This document shows positions 25,610 to 34,734 of a stretch of DNA of 58,298 nucleotides, one piece after another. A program made the translations under genes and the position numbers. A model generated the notes under the pieces. It was not told the DNA's origin. It did no database searches and saw only the letters and a list, made by a program, of their open reading frames with translations. Position 1 is the first letter of the stretch. Each line of letters opens with the position of its first letter. This DNA comes from an uncultured Limosilactobacillus sp. (lineage in GTDB: Bacteria; Bacillota; Bacilli; Lactobacillales; Lactobacillaceae): contig NZ_CAKPXS010000003.1 of NCBI RefSeq assembly GCF_934202235.1, positions 1 through 58,298 on the forward strand, written 5' to 3'.

Positions 25610-27541
25610 ATGTGTGGAATTGTTGCGTTTGTGGACAATGAAAAGCCGCAAATCAAAGAGAGCCTGATTAAAAAGATGAAGGACCGGATTATTCACCGCG
25701 GTCCCGATTCCGAAGGACAGTACGTCGATGAAAACGTGGCGCTGGGCTTCCGCCGGCTGAGTTTTATCGACGTTAAGTCTGGCAGCCAGCCGATTTTTAA
25801 CGAAAACCGGTCAATGGCGATTGAGTTCAATGGTGAAATTTACAACTTCCAAGAACTCCGTGAAGAGCTGATCAAAGACGGCCACCAATTTTCGACCCAT
25901 ACCGATACGGAAGTCATCCTCCACGGTTACGAACAATGGGGTGACAAGATCCTCAAGCGTCTCCGGGGGATGTTTGCCTTCGTGATTTGGGACATGAAGA
26001 AAAAGGAAATGTTTGGTGCGCGGGACCACTTTGGGATCAAGCCGTTGTATTACGCGCAGATGAACGGGACCTTCTTTGTCGGGTCGGAAATTAAGGCCTT
26101 TTTGGACCACCCGCACTTTGATAAGGAACTCAACAAGGAAGCACTGAAGCCGTACATGACTTTCCAGTACTCGGCCACTGATGAGACCTTCTTTAAGGGC
26201 GTCTACAAGCTGCCAGTTGGTCATTGTTTCCACTACCGTGATGGCCAGCTCGACATTCAGGAATACTGGGATGCCGAGTTTGACCCGGATGATGAAAGCT
26301 TTGACCAAGCTGTTGATAATATTGAGGACGTTGTTTCTAATTCTGTTAAAGCCCATTCCTTTGCTGATAAGGGGATCAAGGTCGGCTCCTTCTTGTCGGC
26401 CGGGGTTGACTCCAGCTACGTTACAGCAATGATGCGGCCGGATAATACTTTCTCCATTGGTTTCGATAGTACTTACGATGAAACCAAGCAGGCACGGGAA
26501 TTGGCTGCCAAACTGAAGTTGAAGAATACCGATGCGAAGCTGACCAATGAGGAAGCTTTCCATACCTTCCCGTTGATTCAATACTTCTTGGATGAACCTG
26601 ATTCCAACCCGTCGGTTATTCCGCTGTACTTCTTAACTCGATTGGCCAAGGAGCATGGCTATAAGGCGATGTTATCTGGCGAAGGGGCCGACGAACTGTT
26701 TGCCGGCTACATCGATTACGGGTTTAACTCGAATTCGATGCTGATCCGCTGGTTCACTGATAAGCTGCGGGAGTTACCACAGGCAAAGCGTTACAAAATT
26801 GCCAAGTGGTTAGACGGGAAGCACTTCCATGGCCAGCTGCACATGTTCCGGGCCCTGGCTCCAGTGAAGGAATCTGGCTTTATCGGTCAGGCTTACATCT
26901 TTTCGCCAGATGAAGCGGCTGATATTCTCCAGGACAAGTACAATTGTGGTCCAACGCTCGATGACATTGTTGACCCAATCCTTGATAAGATTGCCGACAA
27001 GGATATCGATGAAGTCGCCAAGAAACAGTACCTGGACCTCCACTTATTTATGCCTGACGACATTTGCCTGAAGGCCGATAAGATGAGCATGGCTAACTCG
27101 CTGGAATTGCGGGTTCCACTGCTTGATAAGGAAGTGATGCGAGTTGCTGGTCACACACCAACCAAGTACCTCTTCAACCGTCATGGTACCAAGTGGGCCT
27201 TCCGGATGGCTGCCAACCGGCACCTGCCAGAAGAATGGGCAACTCGTCCAAAGATGGGCTTCCCAACGCCGGTACGGGCCTGGTTACGGGAGAAGAAGTT
27301 CTACCAGGAAGTTCGCCAATTGTTTGCGGAGGACTTTGTTAAGGAATTCTTCGACCAGGACAAGGCACTCCAGTTAATCGATGACAACTACAAGGGTAAA
27401 GTTGATGGTCGGCGGAAAATTTGGACGATGTACACTTTCTTAGTTTGGTATAAGTTGTATTTCATTGACAATTTTGATCCCCAGGAGGGGAAGAACGACC
27501 GCGCTAACGAGGTCGAAAAGGCTGCCGAAGTTAACGATTAG
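25610..27541 (+). CDS. asnB: Glutamine-hydrolysing asparagine synthase-type amidotransferase
   Basis: A 643-residue enzyme. The class-II glutaminase domain begins MCGIVAFVDN, with Cys2 as nucleophile, and holds RRLSFID and EFNGEIYNFQ. The synthetase domain has a pyrophosphatase loop (SAGVDSSYV; the usual second Gly is Ala) and the conserved LSGEGADELFAGY. In lactobacilli and lactococci, members of this family (AsnH, AsnB1) amidate carboxyl groups of peptidoglycan, such as D-Asp in the cross-bridge or meso-DAP. Because it lies 19 bp after a D-Asp ligase candidate, cross-bridge amidation is more likely than free asparagine synthesis. Confidence 0.88.
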   Translation: MCGIVAFVDNEKPQIKESLIKKMKDRIIHRGPDSEGQYVDENVALGFRRLSFIDVKSGSQPIFNENRSMAIEFNGEIYNFQELREELIKDGHQFSTHTDTEVILHGYEQWGDKILKRLRGMFAFVIWDMKKKEMFGARDHFGIKPLYYAQMNGTFFVGSEIKAFLDHPHFDKELNKEALKPYMTFQYSATDETFFKGVYKLPVGHCFHYRDGQLDIQEYWDAEFDPDDESFDQAVDNIEDVVSNSVKAHSFADKGIKVGSFLSAGVDSSYVTAMMRPDNTFSIGFDSTYDETKQARELAAKLKLKNTDAKLTNEEAFHTFPLIQYFLDEPDSNPSVIPLYFLTRLAKEHGYKAMLSGEGADELFAGYIDYGFNSNSMLIRWFTDKLRELPQAKRYKIAKWLDGKHFHGQLHMFRALAPVKESGFIGQAYIFSPDEAADILQDKYNCGPTLDDIVDPILDKIADKDIDEVAKKQYLDLHLFMPDDICLKADKMSMANSLELRVPLLDKEVMRVAGHTPTKYLFNRHGTKWAFRMAANRHLPEEWATRPKMGFPTPVRAWLREKKFYQEVRQLFAEDFVKEFFDQDKALQLIDDNYKGKVDGRRKIWTMYTFLVWYKLYFIDNFDPQEGKNDRANEVEKAAEVND

Positions 27542-27593
27542 TCGTCTAGTTTGTGAAAAGTGAGCTGCTTGAAAAGAAAAGGGGTCGTTATCT

Positions 27594-29126
27594 ATGATGA
27601 CGTTGGAAAAAGTTGTAATGAAGTTGCAAAAGCATGGCCTCTACAAGGAAACGGTTAGCGATGGTCACTGGGACTACGAGCTGACTGACCAACAAGAGCA
27701 GGTGGTGGTCAACCACCTTTCCTATGATTCACGGCATGTTGAAAGCGGCACACTTTTTATGTGCAAGGGGAACCATTTTAAGGCCCAGTATGCCGATGCG
27801 GCCATTGATGCAGGAGCGATTGCGTTGATCACCGAGCAGGTGATGACCGATGACTTGGCGGATAACCACCAGGACGTCCCGCAGATTATTGTTACCGATA
27901 TGCACAAGGCAATGGCTGTTATTGCCCGCTCCTTCTATGGTGAACCGGATAAGAAACTCACGATGATTGGGATTACCGGGACCAAGGGGAAGACGACCAC
28001 GACGTATTTTATCTGGCACATGCTCAACGAGCTCTTCCCAGGAAAGGTCGGCCGGCTGACTTCCATCGATAGTTGTACTGACGGGAAAACCTTCTTTGAT
28101 TCCCACCTGACGACGCCTGAAGCACTGGACTTGTTCCCGATGCTGCGTGACGCCGCTGACAACCACCTCCAATACCTGGTAATGGAAGTCTCCAGTCAGG
28201 CTTACAAGATGTCACGGGTGGCGGGAATTACGTACCAGTACGGGGCCTTTTTGGATATTTCACCAGACCACATCAGCCCGGTTGAACACCCAACCTTTGA
28301 TGACTACCTTTACTGCAAGAGCCAGTTAGTGGTCAATAGTGAGCGGTTCTTCATCAACCGCAACACTGACTACTACGACGTTATTGCTAAGAAGGCCCGT
28401 CACTACCAGCGGCCGTTAGTGACCTTTGGTAGTGACCAGACGGATGCTGATTACCGCTTTACGTCTGGCAAGGGTGGCGAGTTCAGCGTGGCGACCCATG
28501 ATGATGGCCTGCCACAGGTTAGTGGTGATTTTAAGACAAAGATTCCTGGTGACTTTAACGATAGCAACGCGACGGCAGCAATTTCAATTGTTGCCCAGAT
28601 CAGTAACGACGTGGAAAAGATGAAGCGGGGGATTGCTGAAACAACTGTCCCAGGGCGGATGGAAATGTTGACGGATGCCAACGGGATTGAAGCATGTGTG
28701 GACTATGCCCACGACTACTTAAGCTTCACCAAGGCCTTTAACTACATGAAGGCTTCACACCCTGAAGGACGGCTGATTGTGGTTACTGGTTCTGCCGGCG
28801 GCAAGGCCGAATCACGGCGTGCTGATATCGGGAAGGTTCTGTCGAAGTACGCTGATGTTGCTATCCTGACGAGTGAAGATAACTTCTTTGAAGACCCGCA
28901 CAAGATCGACAACGATATTAAGGAAAACATCACTAACCCGGACGTCGAGGTTCACATTAATGTTGACCGGATTAGTGCTATTAAGCAGGCTTATGAAATG
29001 GCTAAGCCGGGCGACGTTATCTTCGAAGCCGCCAAGGGACGGGAAACGTTCATGCACGATAAGGGTCATGACATTCCGTACATTGGTGACTACCAACTAA
29101 CCCGGAAGATCATGGGCCTGGATTAA
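27594..29126 (+). CDS. murE: MurE-like UDP-MurNAc-tripeptide synthetase
   Basis: A 510-residue Mur ligase that would add the third stem residue (Lys or Orn) to UDP-MurNAc-L-Ala-D-Glu. The three Mur domains are visible: an N-terminal substrate-binding part, the ATP motif GITGTKGKTTTTYF, a central domain with VMEVSSQAYKM and a conserved Lys in YLYCKSQLV, and the C-terminal domain with VTGSAGGKAESRR. The specificity loop, DNPR in meso-DAP enzymes, reads EDNFFEDP here, so it is not a DAP enzyme by that rule. It completes the cross-bridge cluster. AAAAGGGG precedes ATG 27594; ATG 27597 is equally possible. Confidence 0.88.
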   Translation: MMTLEKVVMKLQKHGLYKETVSDGHWDYELTDQQEQVVVNHLSYDSRHVESGTLFMCKGNHFKAQYADAAIDAGAIALITEQVMTDDLADNHQDVPQIIVTDMHKAMAVIARSFYGEPDKKLTMIGITGTKGKTTTTYFIWHMLNELFPGKVGRLTSIDSCTDGKTFFDSHLTTPEALDLFPMLRDAADNHLQYLVMEVSSQAYKMSRVAGITYQYGAFLDISPDHISPVEHPTFDDYLYCKSQLVVNSERFFINRNTDYYDVIAKKARHYQRPLVTFGSDQTDADYRFTSGKGGEFSVATHDDGLPQVSGDFKTKIPGDFNDSNATAAISIVAQISNDVEKMKRGIAETTVPGRMEMLTDANGIEACVDYAHDYLSFTKAFNYMKASHPEGRLIVVTGSAGGKAESRRADIGKVLSKYADVAILTSEDNFFEDPHKIDNDIKENITNPDVEVHINVDRISAIKQAYEMAKPGDVIFEAAKGRETFMHDKGHDIPYIGDYQLTRKIMGLD

Positions 29127-29148
29127 TCAGGAAAAGAATAAGATATTA

Positions 29149-29176
29149 AGTCGGGAGAAATAGCTCCCGGCTTTTT
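29149..29176 (+). terminator. Terminator after murE
   Basis: GTCGGGAG / CTCCCGGC stem (one G-T pair) with a 6-nt loop, followed by TTTTT. Confidence 0.85.
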
Positions 29177-29209
29177 AATTTCCCGGGAAATGACAAAAAA
29201 GAAACATAT

Positions 29210-29246
29210 TCTACAGATTGTAGATTGAACGAGATAGTAGTAAGAT
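29210..29246 (+). promoter_or_regulatory. Promoter with TetR-type palindrome
   Basis: A perfect inverted repeat TCTACA-GAT-TGTAGA (29210-29224) overlaps a -35 TTGTAG (29218-29223), which is 17 bp from TAAGAT (29241-29246). Its position before a TetR gene suggests autorepression of the regulator-exporter operon. Confidence 0.7.
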
Positions 29247-29276
29247 ATAAACTGCTTATATTAAGGAGGTGAGATC

Positions 29277-29867
29277 GTGGCAGCATCACGGACACTCAGT
29301 ATTGAAAAGGTAGTGACGGCTGCAACGGAGATTGCGCGGCACGATGGCCTGCAAAAGTTAACTATCAGTACCTTAGCTAAGCGGTTGGATATTCGATCGC
29401 AGTCGTTATACCACTACATTCGCAACCGTGAAGAACTGGTGTCGTTAGTGGGAGCCCATGTACTACATGAGCTGTATCACCAAATCGTTGACTCAATTGT
29501 TGGTTTATCTGGCAAGCAAGCAATTATTAAAATGGGCGATATCGTTCGTACTGAAATTATTAAACAGCCATTTATGACCAGTATTTTCTACATGATGCAG
29601 GTGAACCCACACGAGCATAATGTTCAAGCCGAACTGGAAAAGATTGTCGAGATTGTTAAGAAAATTGTCAATGGTGATGAGGAACTCCAACAAACAACTG
29701 ACCCGCAGATGTTAATTGGGGCAGCCTTTGGCTTTATTTTCATTGACCTCTTACCGGATCACCGAAACAAGATTAGCAAGGATTGCCAGTCACGGCAGCA
29801 CGCTTACGATTTGATGCTTATGCGGCTGATCTCGCCAAGTACAGCAGAGGAAAAGGGAGTGGAATAA
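29277..29867 (+). CDS. TetR/AcrR-family transcriptional regulator
   Basis: A 196-residue repressor. The N-terminal helix-turn-helix reads LTISTLAKRLDIRSQSLYHYIRNREEL; the rest is a variable helical ligand domain. It starts with GTG 29277 after AAGGAGGTGAG. It lies two bases before the MMPL exporter, whose expression it probably represses through the palindrome at 29210-29224. The ligand is unknown. Confidence 0.9.
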   Translation: MAASRTLSIEKVVTAATEIARHDGLQKLTISTLAKRLDIRSQSLYHYIRNREELVSLVGAHVLHELYHQIVDSIVGLSGKQAIIKMGDIVRTEIIKQPFMTSIFYMMQVNPHEHNVQAELEKIVEIVKKIVNGDEELQQTTDPQMLIGAAFGFIFIDLLPDHRNKISKDCQSRQHAYDLMLMRLISPSTAEEKGVE

Positions 29868-29869
29868 TT

Positions 29870-32800
29870 TTGAAATGGATAAGAGACAGACACCTGGGCT
29901 CCCTGCTGGCCTGGGTTGTGATCGTCATTGCGGCGATCGTCCTGTTACCGAATATTAATGCCCTCACGCGGGCACATTCGGACATCACTTTGCCGTCAAA
30001 TGTGCAGTGTGAAGTTGCTGACACGATGCGGAATCATTGGGGAAAGGGGACCAAGAATACTTACGAAACGGCGTTGGTCTTCAATAATGGCGATTCCGCG
30101 ATGACCAAGGCAGACACGCGGCGGGTCAAGAAGACGATTAAGAAGCTGCGCGATCACAAGTCACGCTACGGGATTAAGAGTATGACGGCGGCTTATGATA
30201 ATGCCGCTACCCGCAAGCAGCTGATTTCTAAGGACAAGTCGACGGTCCTGGTCCAGTTAAATATTAGCAACGACCACCTCACCGTCTCAAAGTCGAATCA
30301 GCAATTGGCAAACGCCATTAAGACCAGCGGAATTGATACCTACGTCACTGGTGCCAAGACCCTGCAGGACGATTTCTCTGGTGCAATCCAGGAAGGGATT
30401 AAGAAGACGGAACTTATTTCAGTCATCTTCATCTTCATTGTCTTAGTCCTGGTCTTCCGTTCACCAATTGTCCCGCTGATTTCCTTACTGACGGTCGGCG
30501 TTTCCTTCATCACCGCCTTTAGTCTGGTTACCAACCTGGTTGAAAAGTTTAACTTCCCGTTCTCCAACTTTACCCAGGTCTTTATGGTGATTGTCCTCTT
30601 CGGAATCGGGACCGACTACAACATTCTCTTGTACGACCAGTATAAGGAAAACCTTGGGTCGGGTATGGATAATATTGAGGCGACGTTGGATGCCCGGCGG
30701 AAAGCTGGGCGGACGATTCTGATGTCCGGTTCATCACTGTTGATTGGGTTTGCTGCCCTTGGCCTGGCTCACTTTAGTATTTACCGCTCTGCTGTCGGCG
30801 TTGCCGTTGGTGTTGCGGTTCTGCTAATCGTCTTGCTGACCCTCAACCCCTTCTTCATGATCGTGTTGGGGAAGCGGATGTTTTGGCCAGTCAAGAAGTT
30901 TGAAGGCGAAACGCACAGTCCACTGTGGCAAGCGCTATCGAAACATTCGCTGCTTCACCCGTTTATCGCGTTGTGCCTGGTGGCCATTATTATGGTTCCA
31001 CTGGCGTTGACCTTCCAGCACCCGTTGGATTATAACGATGCTTCGGAAATTTCCGACAGTGTCCCGTCAAAGAAGGGGTACCTGGTTGTTCAGGACCACT
31101 TCTCTAAGGGGACGGCTGAACCGTCAACCCTTTACATCCATGCGGACCATCGTTTGGATAACCAGAAAGATTTGATGCTGATTGACCAGTTGACGGGGCA
31201 GATTGCTGCCAATAAGAACGTTAAGTTGGCAGCATCAGTTACTCGTCCTGATGGTAGTAAAATTAAGAAGCTCTACGTTAATAACCAAGTAGGAACGCTG
31301 AACAAGCAGTTAGGAACCGCGCAAAAAGGTGTCGGTCAGCTGGCCAATGGTAGCCAGCAGATGGGTAACGGAATTAACCAGTTATCCGCCGGTAGCCAAC
31401 AGCTGGTCAACGGACTAACACAGTTGAGCCAACAACTCAACGCGTCGATGTCTGGATCCAACGCTGCCCAGTTGGCAGCGCTCCAACGGGGATTGCCACA
31501 ACTGAACAGCGGGATTCAACAGCTGAACCGTGCGCTCAACGCCCAGGGTGCTTCGATCAACACCGCTGGTCTGACTAATGAACTGACGAATGTCGGAACG
31601 CAGGCCCAAATCATTGGGCATAACCTGAATGAAGCCGGGAACACCCTGAAGAGTATCCAGGGGAGTGGTAGCACGGATACCAGTGCTATCCAGCAGCAAT
31701 ACGCGGCAGCGATGGACGCTGCCCACTTGAACGACCAGCAAAAGCAAGTGATGGGCGGCGCCTTGAACCAGATTCTGCACGGTGTTCAAAGCTCTGCTGG
31801 TTCTCAGCAGGCCGCACTTGCTGGAAAGCTGCAATCAGTTGCTGGCAACCTGCAGGCTGCCGGTGCCGCTGACCGGTCACTTGGTAACTCGCTCAATAGC
31901 GTTGCCGGGTCTGCCCAGTCATTGGGCGGCCTGATGGGTCAGTTACAGACGCTCAAGGCTTCAGTTGCCCAGTTGGCGGCTGCTTCTAACGTTGCCTTGC
32001 CTGGTGCGACCCAGGCTATCCAGCAGCTGACTGGCGGACTCAGCCAGGTTCAAAGCGCTGTTGGTATGGGAACCCAGGGGATGGTTCAGCTCAATACCGG
32101 GATTAACCGTCTGGCTGCTGCTAGTCCAGCGATGACGAATGGGCTCCAGCAGTTAGGGACGGGGCTGCAAGCCGGCTCCACTTACCTGGGCGGCCTGCAG
32201 AATGCCGCGGCTGCTAACCACTTCTACATTCCAAATGCGGTCCTCCACAGTAAGACTTTCCGTCCAGCGATGAAGACCTACTTGTCACACGACAAGAAGA
32301 CGGCGCGGATTGAGATTGTCTTCAAGACCGACCCGTCTGGTTACCAGGCCGCAGCACTGGCTAACTCACTGGCAAACATCTCCCGAAAGTCGTTAAAGGG
32401 GACCAGCCTCGAAGACGCCAAGGTTGCCATGGGTGGCCAGTCTGAGCGGATTTACAACACCCGAAAGACGGCCAGTGGCGACTTTGTCCGGACAGCAGTC
32501 ATCATGATTGTCGGCATTTCCCTGGCACTGATGTTCATCACCCGGTCACTGCTCCAGCCGCTTTACATCATGGGGACGCTGATCCTGGCTTACCTGGCAT
32601 CACTGTCGATTAACCACTGGATGATCAACTTGGTAATGGGTCGCGACATGCTGACCTGGAACACACCATTCTTCGGTTTCATCATGCTGATCGCCCTGGG
32701 GGTTGACTACAGTATCTTCCTGATGCGGCGTTACCTGGACTACCAGGATGCGGAAGATGATCCAAACAAGAACATTTTGCGGGCCTGCGCTAACATCGGG

Positions 32801-33028
32801 AACGTTGTTATCTCGGCCGCCATCATCTTGTCCGGAACCTTTGCCGCACTGATTCCTTCTGGGATCCCAACGCTGATTGAAGTGGCGACGACCGTGATTG
32901 TTGGGTTGATTATTCTGGTAATTATCATGCCAGTGGTAATGTCACCAGCCGTTAAGTTTACTTACGGTAATACCCATGCTCGTCATGAAAAGCTGCGGGC
33001 TGCGATTGCCGCAAAGAAAGCAAAGTAA
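29870..33028 (+). CDS. MMPL/RND-family transporter
   Basis: A large exporter of about 1052 residues with two membrane halves of about six helices each. The first half carries VLFGIGTDYNILLYDQY and the second MLIALGVDYSIFLMRRY, the paired Asp-Tyr motifs used for proton coupling. Between them (about residues 380-850) is a very long extracellular insert with Gly-Gln-Leu repeats of the type QLxxGxxQL, like YhgE/Pip-type coiled coils. Such proteins export lipids or hydrophobic compounds; the substrate here is not known. Translation starts at TTG 29870, coupled to tetR. The insert is longer than usual for Gram-positive MMPL proteins. Confidence 0.88.
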   Translation: MKWIRDRHLGSLLAWVVIVIAAIVLLPNINALTRAHSDITLPSNVQCEVADTMRNHWGKGTKNTYETALVFNNGDSAMTKADTRRVKKTIKKLRDHKSRYGIKSMTAAYDNAATRKQLISKDKSTVLVQLNISNDHLTVSKSNQQLANAIKTSGIDTYVTGAKTLQDDFSGAIQEGIKKTELISVIFIFIVLVLVFRSPIVPLISLLTVGVSFITAFSLVTNLVEKFNFPFSNFTQVFMVIVLFGIGTDYNILLYDQYKENLGSGMDNIEATLDARRKAGRTILMSGSSLLIGFAALGLAHFSIYRSAVGVAVGVAVLLIVLLTLNPFFMIVLGKRMFWPVKKFEGETHSPLWQALSKHSLLHPFIALCLVAIIMVPLALTFQHPLDYNDASEISDSVPSKKGYLVVQDHFSKGTAEPSTLYIHADHRLDNQKDLMLIDQLTGQIAANKNVKLAASVTRPDGSKIKKLYVNNQVGTLNKQLGTAQKGVGQLANGSQQMGNGINQLSAGSQQLVNGLTQLSQQLNASMSGSNAAQLAALQRGLPQLNSGIQQLNRALNAQGASINTAGLTNELTNVGTQAQIIGHNLNEAGNTLKSIQGSGSTDTSAIQQQYAAAMDAAHLNDQQKQVMGGALNQILHGVQSSAGSQQAALAGKLQSVAGNLQAAGAADRSLGNSLNSVAGSAQSLGGLMGQLQTLKASVAQLAAASNVALPGATQAIQQLTGGLSQVQSAVGMGTQGMVQLNTGINRLAAASPAMTNGLQQLGTGLQAGSTYLGGLQNAAAANHFYIPNAVLHSKTFRPAMKTYLSHDKKTARIEIVFKTDPSGYQAAALANSLANISRKSLKGTSLEDAKVAMGGQSERIYNTRKTASGDFVRTAVIMIVGISLALMFITRSLLQPLYIMGTLILAYLASLSINHWMINLVMGRDMLTWNTPFFGFIMLIALGVDYSIFLMRRYLDYQDAEDDPNKNILRACANIGNVVISAAIILSGTFAALIPSGIPTLIEVATTVIVGLIILVIIMPVVMSPAVKFTYGNTHARHEKLRAAIAAKKAK

Positions 33029-33051
33029 AATAAGAAGTAAGAAAAGATAGA

Positions 33052-33095
33052 AATAGCTCCTGAAACCGTCTGTGCGGCCCCAGGAGCTATTTTGT
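33052..33095. terminator. Bidirectional terminator between the MMPL gene and pepD
   Basis: AATAGCTCCTG (33052-33062) pairs with CAGGAGCTATT (33081-33091), with T-rich sequence after it on the plus strand, between converging genes. Confidence 0.82.
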
Positions 33096-33107
33096 TGTTC
33101 TTAATGA

Positions 33108-34538
33108 TTACAGGTTAGGATCCATCTTAAACGTCAGCTGGGAGAGTGCTGCTCCGTCTGTCAATAACTTCATGATTAACTTCCGGGTTGCTAGCTGGTA
33201 ATGACGAGCGATCAGGTGGTTCTGGGCGGTCAGGTAAGTGGTTAACTGTTCACCACTCAGGTTGGCGGCGCGCTGGTCAACTTCAGCCAGGTGGCGGCGA
33301 GCCCAGGAATTAAGTTCCTTCTTATAGTCTTCAGCTGGTTCAATAAATTCGTGGTAGTGCGATTCCACGATGGTTGCCAGGGCCTCATACAGCCAGAAGG
33401 CGTTCTTCCAGTCCATGTGGTCAGGCAGTTCCCGGTAGGAAGCGTCGGTGTCATCAGCGTTGGTGAAAAACGGAACCCACGGACAGAAGCTGGGAACCCC
33501 GAATTCGACCCACTGGACAGCAGCGTGTTTTTCATCGACATTAGTCCGCATTTGGAGGATATGGGATTGAGCAGTCCGGGACAGGGAAATCGCCCGGTAA
33601 ACTTTACGTTGCTCTGCTGTGCCGCTACCAAGCGGGTCATAAACCGTTTCGTTGTAGTGGGAGGCCAGTAAGTACTGAATATCTTCAACGCTGATCTTCC
33701 GTTCGGGCTTACGGATAAACGGCATGTCAGGATCTTCTGGGCCCTGGTTAGCTGCGGCGACAGGGTTCAAATAACGTTGAGCAAACCAAACCCGGGGAGT
33801 GTTGTAGTGGTGGTCTTTCTTGGTGTTAGTCCCAAAGATGTGGCGGAAGTTCCACTGGTCGTCATCCGGATTAAGTTGGTGTTCTTCAACGAATTCACGG
33901 ATGTGAGGGGCCCACAGATAGTTATCCGGGTCGGCAAAGTCGATTTGCTCGATGGCAATCTGGTTAGCGGCGACGGCATAACAGTCATCGGGGATACGGA
34001 CCGCCACCCACTGGTGACCAGTTGCGATTTCCATGTACCAGACATCGTCACGGTCGATGAATTGAACACCGTTCCCTTCGGCCGAACCATATTTTTCAAC
34101 CAGGCGGCCAAGGTATTCAACTCCTTCACGCGCCGAGTGAATAAATGGCAGGACCAGGGTGGTCATCGAGTCCTCTGCTAGGCCGTTTTTAACGAAGGGG
34201 TCGTAGGCGAGAACGCGGGAGTTAGCATAAACACTTTCGGTCGCACTTTCACCAACGTTAGCTTCGTTAAAACCATCTTCTTCGTTCGGCCCGGCCGTCT
34301 GGTCGCCACTCGGGGTGGAAGTGTAACGCATTCCCTCGGCTGGCAGTTTAACGGTTAGCTGGTTGTATGGTGAGACGTAGGTTTCATCGCGACCAGTAAC
34401 TGCTGGCTTGACTAGGAAGCGCTTGGTTTCAATGGCCTTGACCCGGTCTTCGTTCCGGCTGATGAAAGCTGATCCATCAAGCGAGGCCTTCTTGCCGACC
34501 ATGATCGAAGTACAGGCAGATCGTTTGGTTTGTTTCAT
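33108..34538 (-). CDS. pepD: C69-family dipeptidase
   Basis: A cytoplasmic Ntn-type dipeptidase of the PepD family, 476 residues, as in other lactobacilli. The catalytic Cys is about residue 9 (RSACTSIMVGKKAS) and would become N-terminal after self-processing. The conserved DGSAFISRNEDR follows. No signal peptide is visible. It releases amino acids from dipeptides during peptide nutrition. It runs alone, converging with the MMPL gene, and its start region faces a parS site. Confidence 0.93.
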   Translation of the reverse strand: MKQTKRSACTSIMVGKKASLDGSAFISRNEDRVKAIETKRFLVKPAVTGRDETYVSPYNQLTVKLPAEGMRYTSTPSGDQTAGPNEEDGFNEANVGESATESVYANSRVLAYDPFVKNGLAEDSMTTLVLPFIHSAREGVEYLGRLVEKYGSAEGNGVQFIDRDDVWYMEIATGHQWVAVRIPDDCYAVAANQIAIEQIDFADPDNYLWAPHIREFVEEHQLNPDDDQWNFRHIFGTNTKKDHHYNTPRVWFAQRYLNPVAAANQGPEDPDMPFIRKPERKISVEDIQYLLASHYNETVYDPLGSGTAEQRKVYRAISLSRTAQSHILQMRTNVDEKHAAVQWVEFGVPSFCPWVPFFTNADDTDASYRELPDHMDWKNAFWLYEALATIVESHYHEFIEPAEDYKKELNSWARRHLAEVDQRAANLSGEQLTTYLTAQNHLIARHYQLATRKLIMKLLTDGAALSQLTFKMDPNL

Positions 34539-34639
34539 TGCAAAAACTCCTTTACTTGAAATTAATCATCTCTTCTTATTTTACCGCAATCGGAAGACGG
34601 AACAGATTCTTTGCGACAAAATAATGATTTTGCATCCAC

Positions 34640-34655
34640 TGTTTCACGTGAAACG
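34640..34655. promoter_or_regulatory. parS centromere-like site
   Basis: TGTTTCACGTGAAACG matches the 16-bp parS palindrome except for the last base. It sits in the divergent gap between pepD and the phosphodiesterase gene. Confidence 0.85.
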
Positions 34656-34670
34656 TTCACCAGAAAATAG

Positions 34671-34701
34671 TTGACTTATCGTTAGTAAAGACGCGTACAA
34701 T
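34671..34701 (+). promoter_or_regulatory. Promoter candidate of the phosphodiesterase gene
   Basis: TTGACT (34671-34676) and TACAAT (34696-34701), with a long 19-bp spacing, start 16 bp after the parS site. ParB bound there might affect it. The rest of the 34539-34734 gap holds the pepD ribosome binding site and nothing else I can identify. Confidence 0.5.
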
Positions 34702-34734
34702 AGAAACAATCTGGAAGAAGAAAGCTGAAGAAAA

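Noticed and set aside
25811..26581. A 256-codon open frame opposite asnB
   Set aside because: It is an antisense shadow of a well-supported gene and has no start signals.
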